Assembly: GCA_903891085.1 (NCBI GenBank)
Contig: CAITDJ010000131.1
Span: 1-64,000 of the forward strand
Source of the DNA: an uncultured Bacteroidota bacterium
GTDB taxonomy: Bacteria > Bacteroidota > Bacteroidia > Bacteroidales > F082
Direction of reading: 5' to 3'
DNA: 64,000 nucleotides
Position numbers and translations under genes: made by a program. Positions 56,410 through 64,000 of this stretch are shown piece by piece (positions within the stretch are counted from its first letter, which is position 1; every line of letters starts with the position of its first letter). The notes under the pieces were generated by a model, which searched no databases, was not told where the DNA came from, and saw only the letters and a program-made list of their open reading frames with translations.

Positions 56410-56964
56410 TTATAACCCAAATCCGAATCCGATTCTGAACAAAGGATTTGCATAGGGCGAATCGAGTGTTTCATTCAGATTGTATAATATAGTGATACTG
56501 GCAAAGGCTTTTTGAGATACATATTGCCGGTAACCTCCGCCAATAAATATACTATGAATGATCTTTCTTTCGGCATCGAGTTGATCAATACTGGTCCAAT
56601 GAAGTTGCTCGTAACTTAGAATTTCATTTTCAGCCTGTAAAAATATTCCACGGTAAATATCATATACTGTGAAAAAACCGCCACCATAATTGTGCGTAGA
56701 TGCTTTTACGCCCAAGTCTTTATAACTGTAATAGTTATAAGTCAAGCGTGTTCCAAACTCCCATTTTGGAGTAATCCGGTATCCGATCAGCGGCGAAATG
56801 GTAATATTTGCACTGCTGCTTGTAAAACCAAGGCCGAATTCACCACCAAAATTCCATCGGCTTATATCCTGATTTGGAATGTAGTTGTTTTGTGAAATTG
56901 CTTGTGAATGGAAGGAAAATAGTAAAACACATAGTACGATTATCCGGTTTAATTGTCGTTTCAT
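56410..56964 (-). CDS. Outer-membrane beta-barrel protein, hypothetical
   Basis: A 184-residue protein with a signal peptide (MKRQLNRIIVLCVLLFSFHS, cleavage after QAISQ). The mature part is about eight beta strands, such as WNFGGEFGLGFTSSSANITI, WEFGTRLTYNYYSYKD and AFASITILYNLNET, and a final strand ending GFGFGL. The pattern is that of a small outer-membrane barrel; no family recognised. The start is set at ATG 56964, since a -7-like TACTTTCG lies at 56989-56996 and would place the transcription start near or after the upstream ATG at 56985. It is monocistronic and divergent from the next gene. Confidence 0.75.
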   Translation of the reverse strand: MKRQLNRIIVLCVLLFSFHSQAISQNNYIPNQDISRWNFGGEFGLGFTSSSANITISPLIGYRITPKWEFGTRLTYNYYSYKDLGVKASTHNYGGGFFTVYDIYRGIFLQAENEILSYEQLHWTSIDQLDAERKIIHSIFIGGGYRQYVSQKAFASITILYNLNETLDSPYANPLFRIGFGFGL

Positions 56965-57071
56965 TGCTCTAATTTTTAGTTTCATTTGCGAAAGTACAAT
57001 AATCGTGATGATTTTTCGTAATGGTTTAGTTAATTATCTTTGCCAGGCATTTGAATGTTTATAACCCGAAA

Positions 57072-58532
57072 ATGAAAAAGTATTCCTATCTTCTGTTTCT
57101 TATGTTGCCAGTCATGATGCTGTTATTCGAGGCGTGCAGGAAGCAAGATCTTATCAACAATGACAGCAATTTAAAACTGACTTTTTCGACGGATTCGGTG
57201 GTTTTTGACACGGTTTTCACTTCGATTGGCACTTCTACCCGTCGACTCATGATTTATAATCCGAGTGATAAAAGATTGAATATTTCTTCAATAGTGGTTG
57301 GTGAAACCAGCCAATCGGTTTTTCGCCTTAATGTTGATGGTGTTGCCGGTGTCAGTTTCGGAAATATTGAGATTCCTGCGAAAGATAGCCTGTTTGTTTT
57401 TGTCAGGGCAACTATTGATCCGTTAAATATGAATAATCCGTTTGTTGTGGAAGATGATCTTGTCTTTTTGATAAATGGAAATATTCAGCGGGTGAAATTG
57501 ATTGCATGGGGCCAGGATGCCAACTACATTATCGCTGATCAATTCATAAAAGGTTATCCAAAATTTAAAATTGTTGCTGATAGCTTGCAAACAGTTCACT
57601 GGACCGCTGGAAAACCTTATGTTATTTATGGTTTCGCCCTGATCGATTCATATGGTGAGTTGATCATTGAAGAAGGAACACAGATACATTTTCATGATAA
57701 ATCAGGACTTTGGGCTTTTTCAGATGGTGTACTTAAAGTGCGTGGGACAAAAGAAAACCCGGTAATTTTTCAGGGTGATCGACTTGAACAGGAGTATCGC
57801 GATGTGCCCGGACAATGGGACCGTATCTGGCTGATGGACGGAAGGCAAGGCTTTAATCATGAAATTGATTATGCCATCATTCGAAACGGGTTTATTGGGA
57901 TTCAGGCTGAGTCTTTTATCAGAGCGACAGCAAATAATTTGAAAATCAGCAATACAATCATTGAAAACCATACCGGTATTGGTATTTATTCGCGACTGTT
58001 TGCCATTGATGCAAACAATCTTGTTGTTGCAAATTGTGGAAGTTATGGAATGGCCCTGACCACGGGTGGCGATTATCGCTTCATCCATTCGACCATTGCA
58101 AATTACTGGTCATTATCAACTCGTAATAATGCAAATGTATATGTAAGTAATTACGTGTTGGATTCTCTGTCTGTTCCGATCCCATATCCATTTAATCTCG
58201 TCATGGGAAATACGATCATTTATGGTTCAAACGATGAAGAGATAGAGACAGATTTCGTTGGTAGTGCCGACTCAACTTATCTTTTCGATAACTGTCTTGT
58301 GAAAACCGGGCGCAAACTCTCCTTGTTTCCGGGGTTTGTAAACTGTATGAAAAACCAGGATCCGCTTTTTAAGGATTACAATACATTTGATTTTCATCCC
58401 GATACGTTGTCACCTGTTATCGGAAAAGGAAAAATTGACTTTGCTGAAAGTTTTCCTGTTGATCTGGATGGCATTTCAAGAACTCCATTTCCTGACATTG
58501 GGGCGTATCAATTTGTTCCGAGAACTAAATAA
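57072..58532 (+). CDS. Right-handed beta-helix lipoprotein
   Basis: A 486-residue lipoprotein with signal MKKYSYLLFLMLPVMMLLFE and Cys23. Residues 45-155 look like an Ig-like choice-of-anchor domain (LMIYNPSDKRLNISSIVVGE). From about 190 the sequence has the imperfect 20-25-residue repeats of a right-handed parallel beta helix: GELIIEEGTQIHFHDKSGLW, VLKVRGTKENPVIFQGDR, GIQAESFIRATANNLKISNT. It ends with DIGAYQF, often seen at the end of such proteins (choice-of-anchor Q). It is probably an envelope carbohydrate-binding or adhesion protein, unproven. The start at 57072 gives the proper signal peptide; an upstream ATG at 57051 adds seven residues. Confidence 0.82.
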   Translation: MKKYSYLLFLMLPVMMLLFEACRKQDLINNDSNLKLTFSTDSVVFDTVFTSIGTSTRRLMIYNPSDKRLNISSIVVGETSQSVFRLNVDGVAGVSFGNIEIPAKDSLFVFVRATIDPLNMNNPFVVEDDLVFLINGNIQRVKLIAWGQDANYIIADQFIKGYPKFKIVADSLQTVHWTAGKPYVIYGFALIDSYGELIIEEGTQIHFHDKSGLWAFSDGVLKVRGTKENPVIFQGDRLEQEYRDVPGQWDRIWLMDGRQGFNHEIDYAIIRNGFIGIQAESFIRATANNLKISNTIIENHTGIGIYSRLFAIDANNLVVANCGSYGMALTTGGDYRFIHSTIANYWSLSTRNNANVYVSNYVLDSLSVPIPYPFNLVMGNTIIYGSNDEEIETDFVGSADSTYLFDNCLVKTGRKLSLFPGFVNCMKNQDPLFKDYNTFDFHPDTLSPVIGKGKIDFAESFPVDLDGISRTPFPDIGAYQFVPRTK

Positions 58533-58552
58533 TTCAATACAACCATTCGTAT

Positions 58553-59044
58553 ATGATTATCGGAATTGGCGGGGTGAGCACTGCCGGGAAAACAACAACG
58601 GCCAACAAAATCAGAAGACTTCTCAGCGAGTTGAGGGTGAGTATTATTTGTCAGGACGATTTCGTAAAACCGGTTGAAGAGATTCCGAATATACACGAGA
58701 GGGTTGACTGGGAGCACCCTGATTCAATTGACCATGATAAATTATTTAAAACAATCCTGGCTGAAAAAGAATCGAATGATATTGTGATTGCTGAGGGATT
58801 GATGATTTTCTATGATAAGGCGATTAATGAGTTGTTTGATAAAAGAATATTTATATCCATCGATTATGAGACTTTTAAGCAAAGAAAAGGTATTGATAAA
58901 CGCTGGGGTCACGAACCGGATTGGTATATTGATCATATCTGGGAAAGCTATCTGAAAAATGGTCTGTTGCAACAAAATACTGACTGTTATTGGATTGATG
59001 GTGCGATGCAAATGAAGGAAATTGAATTATTGAATTATCTATAA
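58553..59044 (+). CDS. NRK/uridine-kinase-like P-loop kinase
   Basis: A 163-residue P-loop kinase. The Walker A is GGVSTAGKTT (residues 6-15), a catalytic Asp is in CQDDFVKP, DWEHPDSIDHDKL follows, and IVIAEGLMIF marks strand 3. The lid carries FKQRKGIDKRWGHEPDWYID. The DDFVKP and WEHPDSID blocks resemble nicotinamide riboside kinases of eukaryotes more than uridine kinases. If so it would make NMN from nicotinamide riboside, but its length (163 against about 199) is shorter and the assignment is tentative. It is followed four bases later by an HD-domain hydrolase and is 20 bases past the beta-helix gene. Confidence 0.75.
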   Translation: MIIGIGGVSTAGKTTTANKIRRLLSELRVSIICQDDFVKPVEEIPNIHERVDWEHPDSIDHDKLFKTILAEKESNDIVIAEGLMIFYDKAINELFDKRIFISIDYETFKQRKGIDKRWGHEPDWYIDHIWESYLKNGLLQQNTDCYWIDGAMQMKEIELLNYL

Positions 59045-59048
59045 ATAA

Positions 59049-59708
59049 ATGAAGCAGGAACCTGAAAATCAAATTATAGGGAGTGCGATTGCCTATGTCA
59101 AAACTACCCTGCAACATGCTGAAGCAGGACATGATTGGTGGCATATTGAGCGTGTTTACCGGACAGCTAAAGTGATTGCAGCCGATATGAATGCAAATCT
59201 GTTGGTTGTTGAACTGGCTGCATTGTTGCATGATATTGCCGATGCTAAATTTCATGATGGTGATGAAAAAATAGGTGTTGAAACTGCCAAGCGATTTATG
59301 ATTAATCAGGGTGTGAATCCTGTCATTATCAGTGAGGTGCTCTTTATTGTGCAGCATCTTTCCTTTAAGAATTCATTTGATTTTGATAAACCGAAATCAA
59401 TTGAGTTTCAGATTGTGCAGGATGCTGACCGTCTCGATGCGATTGGTGCTATTGGTATTGCACGCGCTTTCAGTTATGGCGGATTCAAAGGTCGTCCGTT
59501 TTACGATCCGGATATCAAACCACTGATCTTTACTGATCCGGCTCAGTACAAAAATAGCAAAGCCCCGACAATCAATCATTTCTACGAAAAATTGCTTTTA
59601 TTAAAAGACCAATTGAATACGCCTAAAGCTAAGGAAATCGCGGAAAAACGACATGCGTTTATGCTTTTATTTTTGCAGAACTTTTTCGAAGAATGGGTAG
59701 AAGAATAA
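59049..59708 (+). CDS. HD-domain phosphohydrolase
   Basis: A 219-residue HD-superfamily metal-dependent phosphohydrolase. The motif HDWWHIERVYRTAKVIA gives the first His, LAALLHDIADAKFHDGDEKI the HD pair, FIVQHLSFKNSF a later His, and VQDADRLDAIGAIGIARAF the terminal Asp. This YedJ-like pattern belongs to a broad group that acts on nucleotides or phosphate esters. The substrate is unknown. It lies four bases after the kinase gene, so the two are most probably translated from one message and may act on related metabolites. Confidence 0.9.
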   Translation: MKQEPENQIIGSAIAYVKTTLQHAEAGHDWWHIERVYRTAKVIAADMNANLLVVELAALLHDIADAKFHDGDEKIGVETAKRFMINQGVNPVIISEVLFIVQHLSFKNSFDFDKPKSIEFQIVQDADRLDAIGAIGIARAFSYGGFKGRPFYDPDIKPLIFTDPAQYKNSKAPTINHFYEKLLLLKDQLNTPKAKEIAEKRHAFMLLFLQNFFEEWVEE

Positions 59709-59742
59709 AAACGGACAGTTAACCATCGGTAAGTGATAAATA

Positions 59743-59786
59743 ATTGTAATCAGTAACAAGCAACAAGAAGCAAGCAACTAGTAACT
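59743..59786. repeat. Degenerate agtaacaagcaac-type filler repeats
   Basis: The run aatcagtaacaagcaacaagaagcaagcaactagtaactaac repeats the words agtaac and aagcaac. It lies between converging genes. Similar words occur at 32690-32758 in the other orientation. Confidence 0.5.
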
Positions 59787-61490
59787 AACTTCACATGTAA
59801 AAACCTTGCTATTACCACAATTATCTACAACTTTGACAACCAGTTTATTTATTCCCTTTTTAATTTTATTGTCGAAGTCATAGGTAAGTAAATTGTTTTT
59901 TGAATCAAAATCCATCAAAATCCACTGTCCGTTCACCGTGCCGCGGTAAGACAATATTCCGGAAAACTCATCCTGAATTTCAAGCTGAAGGCGTTTCGAT
60001 GCTTTTACCGATGCACCTTTGTTAAAATTGAGTGGTTTTATTTGAGGTGGAATCGTGTCACACATCAGGGCAAAATTACCCAGGTTGCGAGCGGAAGTTA
60101 CTATAAATCGATTTTCCCATTTTCCACCTAATGTAGTTGGATTTTCTCCTTTTTCAATACAGACGATCAATAGCTTCTCTTTTGAAATCTTTTCGTTGGT
60201 TGGCCTAATTCCAATTTTAAAACGTTGATGAACCGGAATATATTTTGAGCCAACACTGATCACATGAGATAAATATCCTTTTTCATTGTTGGTTTTAAAC
60301 GACAGCAGCTGGTCGCGGTAGAAACACCCTGGTTCAAATTGAATAAAATAGTCTTTCTCTTTGATTTCAAATGCATTACCTGCAACAACCTTGGTTAGTG
60401 CTGAATCAATTTTGACGGTGACGGCAGCTTTTGGTTTAACACCTTTAACAGTGAAAGGCAACCGACTTGAATTCCCCTGAAAATCTTTTACGATAAATTC
60501 GGCCTGATAGGTTTTTCCTGTTTCCACTTTCAAAATACCGTTGTTGACCACTTTTTCGTACATCGATAGCTTATTGTAAGGGTCAATTTCGGTTCTTATA
60601 ACCCTGCTTTTATAATTCTTTAAAAAATCATAGTCAATGAAACTGTTGATGTAACGGGTTTCATCAAATGAAAAACGGTCGGCAACAAAAGCAAAAACCG
60701 GCTTATTGTCAACATTGAAAGTGACAGAATAAATGCCATTGCTGTTTGTAACACCATTTAACTGGTCAGCAGCTGTGATACCAAATGCAATTTCTCCTGA
60801 AGCTTCAATAATGGTGGGCTGTTTTGGAATTTCTTTTTCTCCGATTCCCAATATCCCAATAATTGATCTTTTGTTTGAGTTATTTGCATACGATTCATTG
60901 CCAATGGGATAGAGTACCAATCTGGTGATTCCTGGCCGTACATTGTCCTGGACCTTTATACCAAATGCAAGAGGATTCAATACTTCCTGTGTTTTCGTAT
61001 CACGGATTTCAAAATGGAGATGAGGCCCTTCTGATGAACCTGAATTGCCAGACAGGGCTACAACCTGACCCTTTTTTATCAGAATCGCATCTTTTTCGAG
61101 ATACAGATTCACCTCAAAACTCTCCTGATTATATTGCTGTTGTTTCAAATAGACTGAAATTTCACCCTCAAACTGTTGCAAATGCGCGTAAACGCTGGTG
61201 TGTCCGTCCGGATGATCGATGTACAATGCCTTTCCAAAACCACCCGGCGACACTGCGATCCTGCTTACATATCCATCTTCAATAGCAAATACTTTATGAC
61301 CCGATTTACTGGCTGTGCGAATATCGATTCCCGAATGGAAATGATTGGAACGTAATTCGGCAAAGGTGCCTGAAAGGAAAATGGGAATATCAATCGGATT
61401 TCGGTAAATCTGGGTGGATGCTTTGTTTTGCCCTGACAATATATTTGCAATAGTTGCCAGGAGGATTATTAATATAGAGTGCTTTCTCAT
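59778..61490 (-). CDS. M23-family peptidase (LytM type)
   Basis: A 570-residue exported zinc peptidase with an N-terminal signal (IILLATIANILSG). The M23 domain occupies residues about 40-185. Its metal ligands are in SNHFHSGIDIRTASKSGHKV (HxxxD) and SEGPHLHFEIRD (HLH). YVSRIAVSPGGFGKALYIDH and TSVYAHLQQFEGE lie between them. The remaining 380 residues are a beta-rich C-terminal region without recognised domain. It probably cuts peptidoglycan cross-bridges or otherwise acts in the periplasm. Its start is one base after the stop of the HAD gene, so the two form an operon. Confidence 0.93.
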   Translation of the reverse strand: MRKHSILIILLATIANILSGQNKASTQIYRNPIDIPIFLSGTFAELRSNHFHSGIDIRTASKSGHKVFAIEDGYVSRIAVSPGGFGKALYIDHPDGHTSVYAHLQQFEGEISVYLKQQQYNQESFEVNLYLEKDAILIKKGQVVALSGNSGSSEGPHLHFEIRDTKTQEVLNPLAFGIKVQDNVRPGITRLVLYPIGNESYANNSNKRSIIGILGIGEKEIPKQPTIIEASGEIAFGITAADQLNGVTNSNGIYSVTFNVDNKPVFAFVADRFSFDETRYINSFIDYDFLKNYKSRVIRTEIDPYNKLSMYEKVVNNGILKVETGKTYQAEFIVKDFQGNSSRLPFTVKGVKPKAAVTVKIDSALTKVVAGNAFEIKEKDYFIQFEPGCFYRDQLLSFKTNNEKGYLSHVISVGSKYIPVHQRFKIGIRPTNEKISKEKLLIVCIEKGENPTTLGGKWENRFIVTSARNLGNFALMCDTIPPQIKPLNFNKGASVKASKRLQLEIQDEFSGILSYRGTVNGQWILMDFDSKNNLLTYDFDNKIKKGINKLVVKVVDNCGNSKVFTCEVSY

Positions 61491-61491
61491 T

Positions 61492-61968
61492 TTAGAATAT
61501 AGTTAAAAGGTCAAACAACTTAACAACAACGAAATCAGCGGCCGGAAAGTTGCCCGCTGTTGCGCTTTCATTGAAGAAAACGGTCGTTAATCCGGCTTTC
61601 TTTGCTCCTACGATATCCATTTCATAACTGTTTCCAATCATAACACATTCGTTGACATTCAGGTTTGATTGTTTGATCACTTCAGTAAAAAAGCGAACAT
61701 CCGGTTTTTTAAATCCTATTTCCTTTTGCGAAAAGAAAAAATGGAAATACTTGTCGGCGCCAACACGATGCAAGGCTGCAATCATATCCTTGGTGTTGGA
61801 ATGATCGGCACTTGTGGCAATGATACATGTGTATTTCCTGTTGAAAATTTCAAGAATTTTCTTCGCTCCATCAATCCATGCCACTTTTTCCCATGCCGAC
61901 ATCGCGCCTTCGAGTTTGAAATCGCGCATGATGGTATCTCCCCAATCGAAAACAAGTGCTTTGATCAT
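61492..61968 (-). CDS. HAD-family hydrolase
   Basis: A 158-residue HAD hydrolase without a large cap. Motif I is ALVFDWGDTIMRD with the nucleophile Asp8. Motif II is IIATSADHSNTKDM. Motif III is EIGFKKPDVRFF and motif IV VMIGNSYEMDIVGAKKAGL. It is likely a small-molecule phosphatase; the substrate is unknown. The frame continues upstream to 62091 through a Cys- and Lys-rich stretch that does not look like a domain, so the start MIKALVFDW at 61968 is preferred. The M23 gene follows after one base. Confidence 0.88.
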   Translation of the reverse strand: MIKALVFDWGDTIMRDFKLEGAMSAWEKVAWIDGAKKILEIFNRKYTCIIATSADHSNTKDMIAALHRVGADKYFHFFFSQKEIGFKKPDVRFFTEVIKQSNLNVNECVMIGNSYEMDIVGAKKAGLTTVFFNESATAGNFPAADFVVVKLFDLLTIF

Positions 61969-62179
61969 TCGTTTGATTTTTGGCAAATTTAGGAATACTT
62001 GCTTATGTGAAAGATCAACTTTGCAGCTTGAGTGGCATTTTGATGTAATTTTGCATTTTAGACAGGAATCAAAGTTTATTTTGACTATCAACTGATAGCA
62101 AAGAGATTGAATTTCAAGTATATAGAATTGTTAAAGTGTCAAAAGTCAACATGCTGTTTCTTCAATCCACCCGATACTG

Positions 62180-63073
62180 ATGATTAATAAAACCAACAAG
62201 GCCAATATACTTTTTGTAGTGAATCCGATTTCGGGTCACTCGCAAAAGGAAATGTTCCCCGACTTTGTAAAAGCAATGTTAGATCATGATCAATTCAACT
62301 ACCGGATTGAATATACACAATACGCCGGTCATGGTATTCTATTGGGAATTGAGGCTGTCAACGAAGGTCTCGATATGGTGGTGGCTGTTGGCGGTGACGG
62401 AACTATTAATGAAGTTGCCCGTGGTTTGATTAATTCGGAAACAACGCTTGGAATCATTCCAAGTGGTTCAGGCAATGGTCTGGCGCGGCATCTGAATATT
62501 CCGCTTAATATTGAAGGAGCGTTGCGTTTGATTAATAGCGGAAAAAAATCAAAAATTGATACTGGTATAATCAATGGAAAAACCTTTGTAAGTATTGCCG
62601 GTGTTGGATTTGATGCGATGGTGGCCGATTTGTTTGCAAAAGACGGAAGCCGGGGCTTTCTTACCTATTTTAAAATTGTTGCAACGCATTTTCAAGGATA
62701 TAATCCTGAAGCTTATACAATAATTCTGGATAATCAACAGGAAATAAAAACTTCTGCATTGTTTATCTCATTGGCCAATTCGAATCAGTTTGGATACAAC
62801 ACAACCATTGCTCCACAGGCAGAACTGAATGATGGTTTGCTTGACGTTTGTATAGTAGAAAAGCCAAATATTTTTGATATGCCATTGATTATAAATCTGA
62901 TGTTATTAAAAATGATTCATAAATCGAAATTCGTGCAGATTTATAAAGCGAAAAGCATCGAAATAAAGCGAACAAAAAACAAGGTAGTTAATATCGACGG
63001 TGAACCAATTAAACTGGAGAAAGATTTGGTAATTGAAGTTAATCCGTTGAGTTTAAATATCATAATCCCATAA
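62180..63073 (+). CDS. Diacylglycerol/sphingosine kinase-like lipid kinase
   Basis: A 297-residue DAGK-catalytic (YegS/BmrU) lipid kinase. The N-terminal block FVVNPISGHSQKEMFPDFVK and the nucleotide loop VVAVGGDGTINEVARGLINS are diagnostic. GIIPSGSGNGLARHLNI, VSIAGVGFDAMVADLFAKDG and ELNDGLLDVCIVEKP follow. The C-terminus carries VNIDGEPI. It phosphorylates a lipid with a free hydroxyl, which may be diacylglycerol or a sphingoid base or ceramide as found in Bacteroidota. It is 4 bases upstream of the SUI1 gene and divergent from the HAD gene. Confidence 0.93.
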   Translation: MINKTNKANILFVVNPISGHSQKEMFPDFVKAMLDHDQFNYRIEYTQYAGHGILLGIEAVNEGLDMVVAVGGDGTINEVARGLINSETTLGIIPSGSGNGLARHLNIPLNIEGALRLINSGKKSKIDTGIINGKTFVSIAGVGFDAMVADLFAKDGSRGFLTYFKIVATHFQGYNPEAYTIILDNQQEIKTSALFISLANSNQFGYNTTIAPQAELNDGLLDVCIVEKPNIFDMPLIINLMLLKMIHKSKFVQIYKAKSIEIKRTKNKVVNIDGEPIKLEKDLVIEVNPLSLNIIIP

Positions 63074-63076
63074 AGT

Positions 63077-63412
63077 ATGAGTAAAAATAAGCGTGAAGGA
63101 ATTGTCTATTCGACTAATCCGGACTTCGTGTTTGAAGATTCTGAAAGAAAGCAGGAAACCTTGGCTTCGGGAAAGCAGAATCTGCGTGTCATGCTTGATA
63201 AGAAACAAAGAGCCGGTAAAAAAGTAACCCTCGTGACCAGGTTTGTTGGTTCTACGGAGGATTTAAATGACCTTGGTAAAATGCTAAAAACGAGTTGTGG
63301 CGTTGGAGGAAGTGTAAAAGAAGGGGAAATTATCATTCAGGGCGATTTTCGGGATAGAATACTTGCATTGTTGTTGCAAAAGGGATATAAGGCAAAACTT
63401 TCCGGCGGTTGA
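63077..63412 (+). CDS. SUI1/eIF1-like translation factor (YciH family)
   Basis: A 111-residue protein of the SUI1/YciH family. The fold is represented by QNLRVMLDKKQRAGKKVTLV, RFVGSTEDLNDLGKMLKTSC, then GVGGSVKEGEIIIQGDFRDR and ILALLLQKGYKAKLSGG. Its role in bacteria is in translation initiation fidelity, as suggested for YciH, but is poorly known. The basic N-terminal tail is normal for the family. It begins four bases after the lipid-kinase gene and is probably co-transcribed with it. Confidence 0.95.
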   Translation: MSKNKREGIVYSTNPDFVFEDSERKQETLASGKQNLRVMLDKKQRAGKKVTLVTRFVGSTEDLNDLGKMLKTSCGVGGSVKEGEIIIQGDFRDRILALLLQKGYKAKLSGG

Positions 63413-63561
63413 GTTCGGTGATTTGATTTTGTATTGTCCTCATTCAATACTATTGATTTTGTCAATTTGAACCTAAGTAATGCAACCTCTACGCCTTTCA
63501 TATTGTATCAGAAAATTCAAACTTTTTTTACGAAATTTGTTCCGAAGTTTAAACCAAATAT

Positions 63562-63577
63562 TGCGATTCAAATCGCA
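63562..63577. promoter_or_regulatory. 16-bp palindrome upstream of the MscS gene
   Basis: TGCGATTCAAATCGCA has perfect 7-base arms around a CA centre, 39 bases before the ATG at 63617. It is a candidate operator; no T-run follows. Confidence 0.45.
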
Positions 63578-63616
63578 CATAATATTGATTAATAGTTATT
63601 TAATAAAATTTTAACC

Positions 63617-64000
63617 ATGCTTACACCTTATATTCAATTTTTAGAATCAGTATTCCAATCATTGAATCTGACCGATTACTATTTCAAATTGTTAACGCAA
63701 GGCACTGCATTTCTTAGTATAGTGATAGGTTCCATGATGTTCTATTTTGTTGCGTGGTTCATCATTAACCGTACAATTATTGCTATGATTCATCGTAGTG
63801 AAAATGATTATGATGATATTTTGATTAAAAACAAAGTCATTTCACGTGCTTCATATCTCGTTCCTGCCTACATCATCAACAGTCTCACCCCTTTGTCATT
63901 GCCCAGTTTTCCCAATGTGGCAATTTTTGTTCAGGAGTCTATTGAGGTGTATGTGATCATTATGGTGATTCTTACTGTAATAGCATTGATTAATTCAGGT
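63617..64000 (+). CDS. MscS-type mechanosensitive channel, 5' part only
   Basis: The frame starts at ATG 63617 and continues past the window edge, giving 128 residues. It contains an N-terminal hydrophobic segment (SIVIGSMMFYFVAWFIINRT), then the block HRSENDYDDILIKNKVISRA that is common to small-conductance mechanosensitive channels of Bacteroidota. Two more membrane segments follow, including VYVIIMVILTVIALINSG. The pore helix and the cytoplasmic vestibule lie outside. It would release solutes on hypo-osmotic shock. The call rests on the N-terminal part only. Confidence 0.82.
   Translation, partial: MLTPYIQFLESVFQSLNLTDYYFKLLTQGTAFLSIVIGSMMFYFVAWFIINRTIIAMIHRSENDYDDILIKNKVISRASYLVPAYIINSLTPLSLPSFPNVAIFVQESIEVYVIIMVILTVIALINSG

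Overview
The window is chromosomal DNA of a Bacteroidota bacterium, most likely of the Bacteroidales type. Base composition is AT-leaning. Genes lack clear Shine-Dalgarno sequences, and several are preceded by the Bacteroidota -7 promoter element TAnnTTTG (glmM, pyrG, yidC, ychF, dapF, the Rrf2 gene). The primary sigma factor is the short 288-residue form. There are FISUMP and LruC lipoproteins, a six-domain ribosomal protein S1 with an acidic N-terminal arm, DUF2279 and DUF5522 proteins and the long form of GAPDH. I see no rRNA, tRNA, CRISPR array, complete insertion sequence or phage gene; most of the window is core genome with some accessory modules.

Layout. 1-4.3 kb: a truncated DUF4153 membrane protein, a DUF4256 protein and two lipoproteins, with gene-poor DNA and one decayed reading frame between them. 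4.3-6.3 kb: a methionine gamma-lyase-type PLP enzyme diverging from an Lrp/AsnC regulator, with eleven 8-bp tandem repeats between them. 6.4-10.4 kb: a GT-C-like membrane protein, DUF5522 and RecQ. 10.4-14.1 kb (minus): TPR protein, aldehyde dehydrogenase and AroE. 14.4-17.6 kb: GlmM, a small basic protein, RecR (opposite strand) and a MORN-type protein. 17.6-22.6 kb (minus): a complete nitric oxide reductase set, Rrf2 regulator-norC-norB-norQ-norD. 22.7-28.2 kb (minus): HAD phosphatase, DUF2279, phosphohexomutase, MltG, GNAT and DapF, with a cell-envelope flavour. 28.4-38 kb: DegP, RpoD, long GAPDH, PyrG, YidC and a truncated haemoglobin, then RNase Z (minus). 38.3-40.3 kb: ribosomal protein S1 (minus). 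40.8-46.0 kb: a six-gene stressosome operon. 46.3-52.7 kb: YchF, M3 peptidase, a beta-barrel protein and an M1 peptidase. 52.8-58.5 kb: a LruC-domain surface lipoprotein with a broken copy of its C-terminus just upstream, a barrel protein and a beta-helix lipoprotein. 58.5-64 kb: NRK-like kinase, HD hydrolase, M23 peptidase, HAD, lipid kinase, SUI1 and the start of an MscS channel.

The most interesting system is the stressosome operon (40802-45987). It encodes a SpoIIAA-like protein, an RsbR-like protein whose N-terminus looks HAMP-like instead of globin-like, RsbS and a free RsbT. These are followed by an RsbT/RsbW-like ATPase fused to an RsbX-like PP2C phosphatase, and an RsbT-like ATPase fused to a hybrid histidine kinase with two receiver domains. 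Three related GHKL ATPase modules sit side by side, and no sigma factor, RsbV or RsbW is nearby. The output therefore appears to be wired into a phosphorelay. The second notable result is a near-identical 14-bp inverted repeat upstream of both the Rrf2 gene and norC. At the Rrf2 gene it covers the predicted -33 element, so it is a candidate operator for NO-responsive control of the nor genes.
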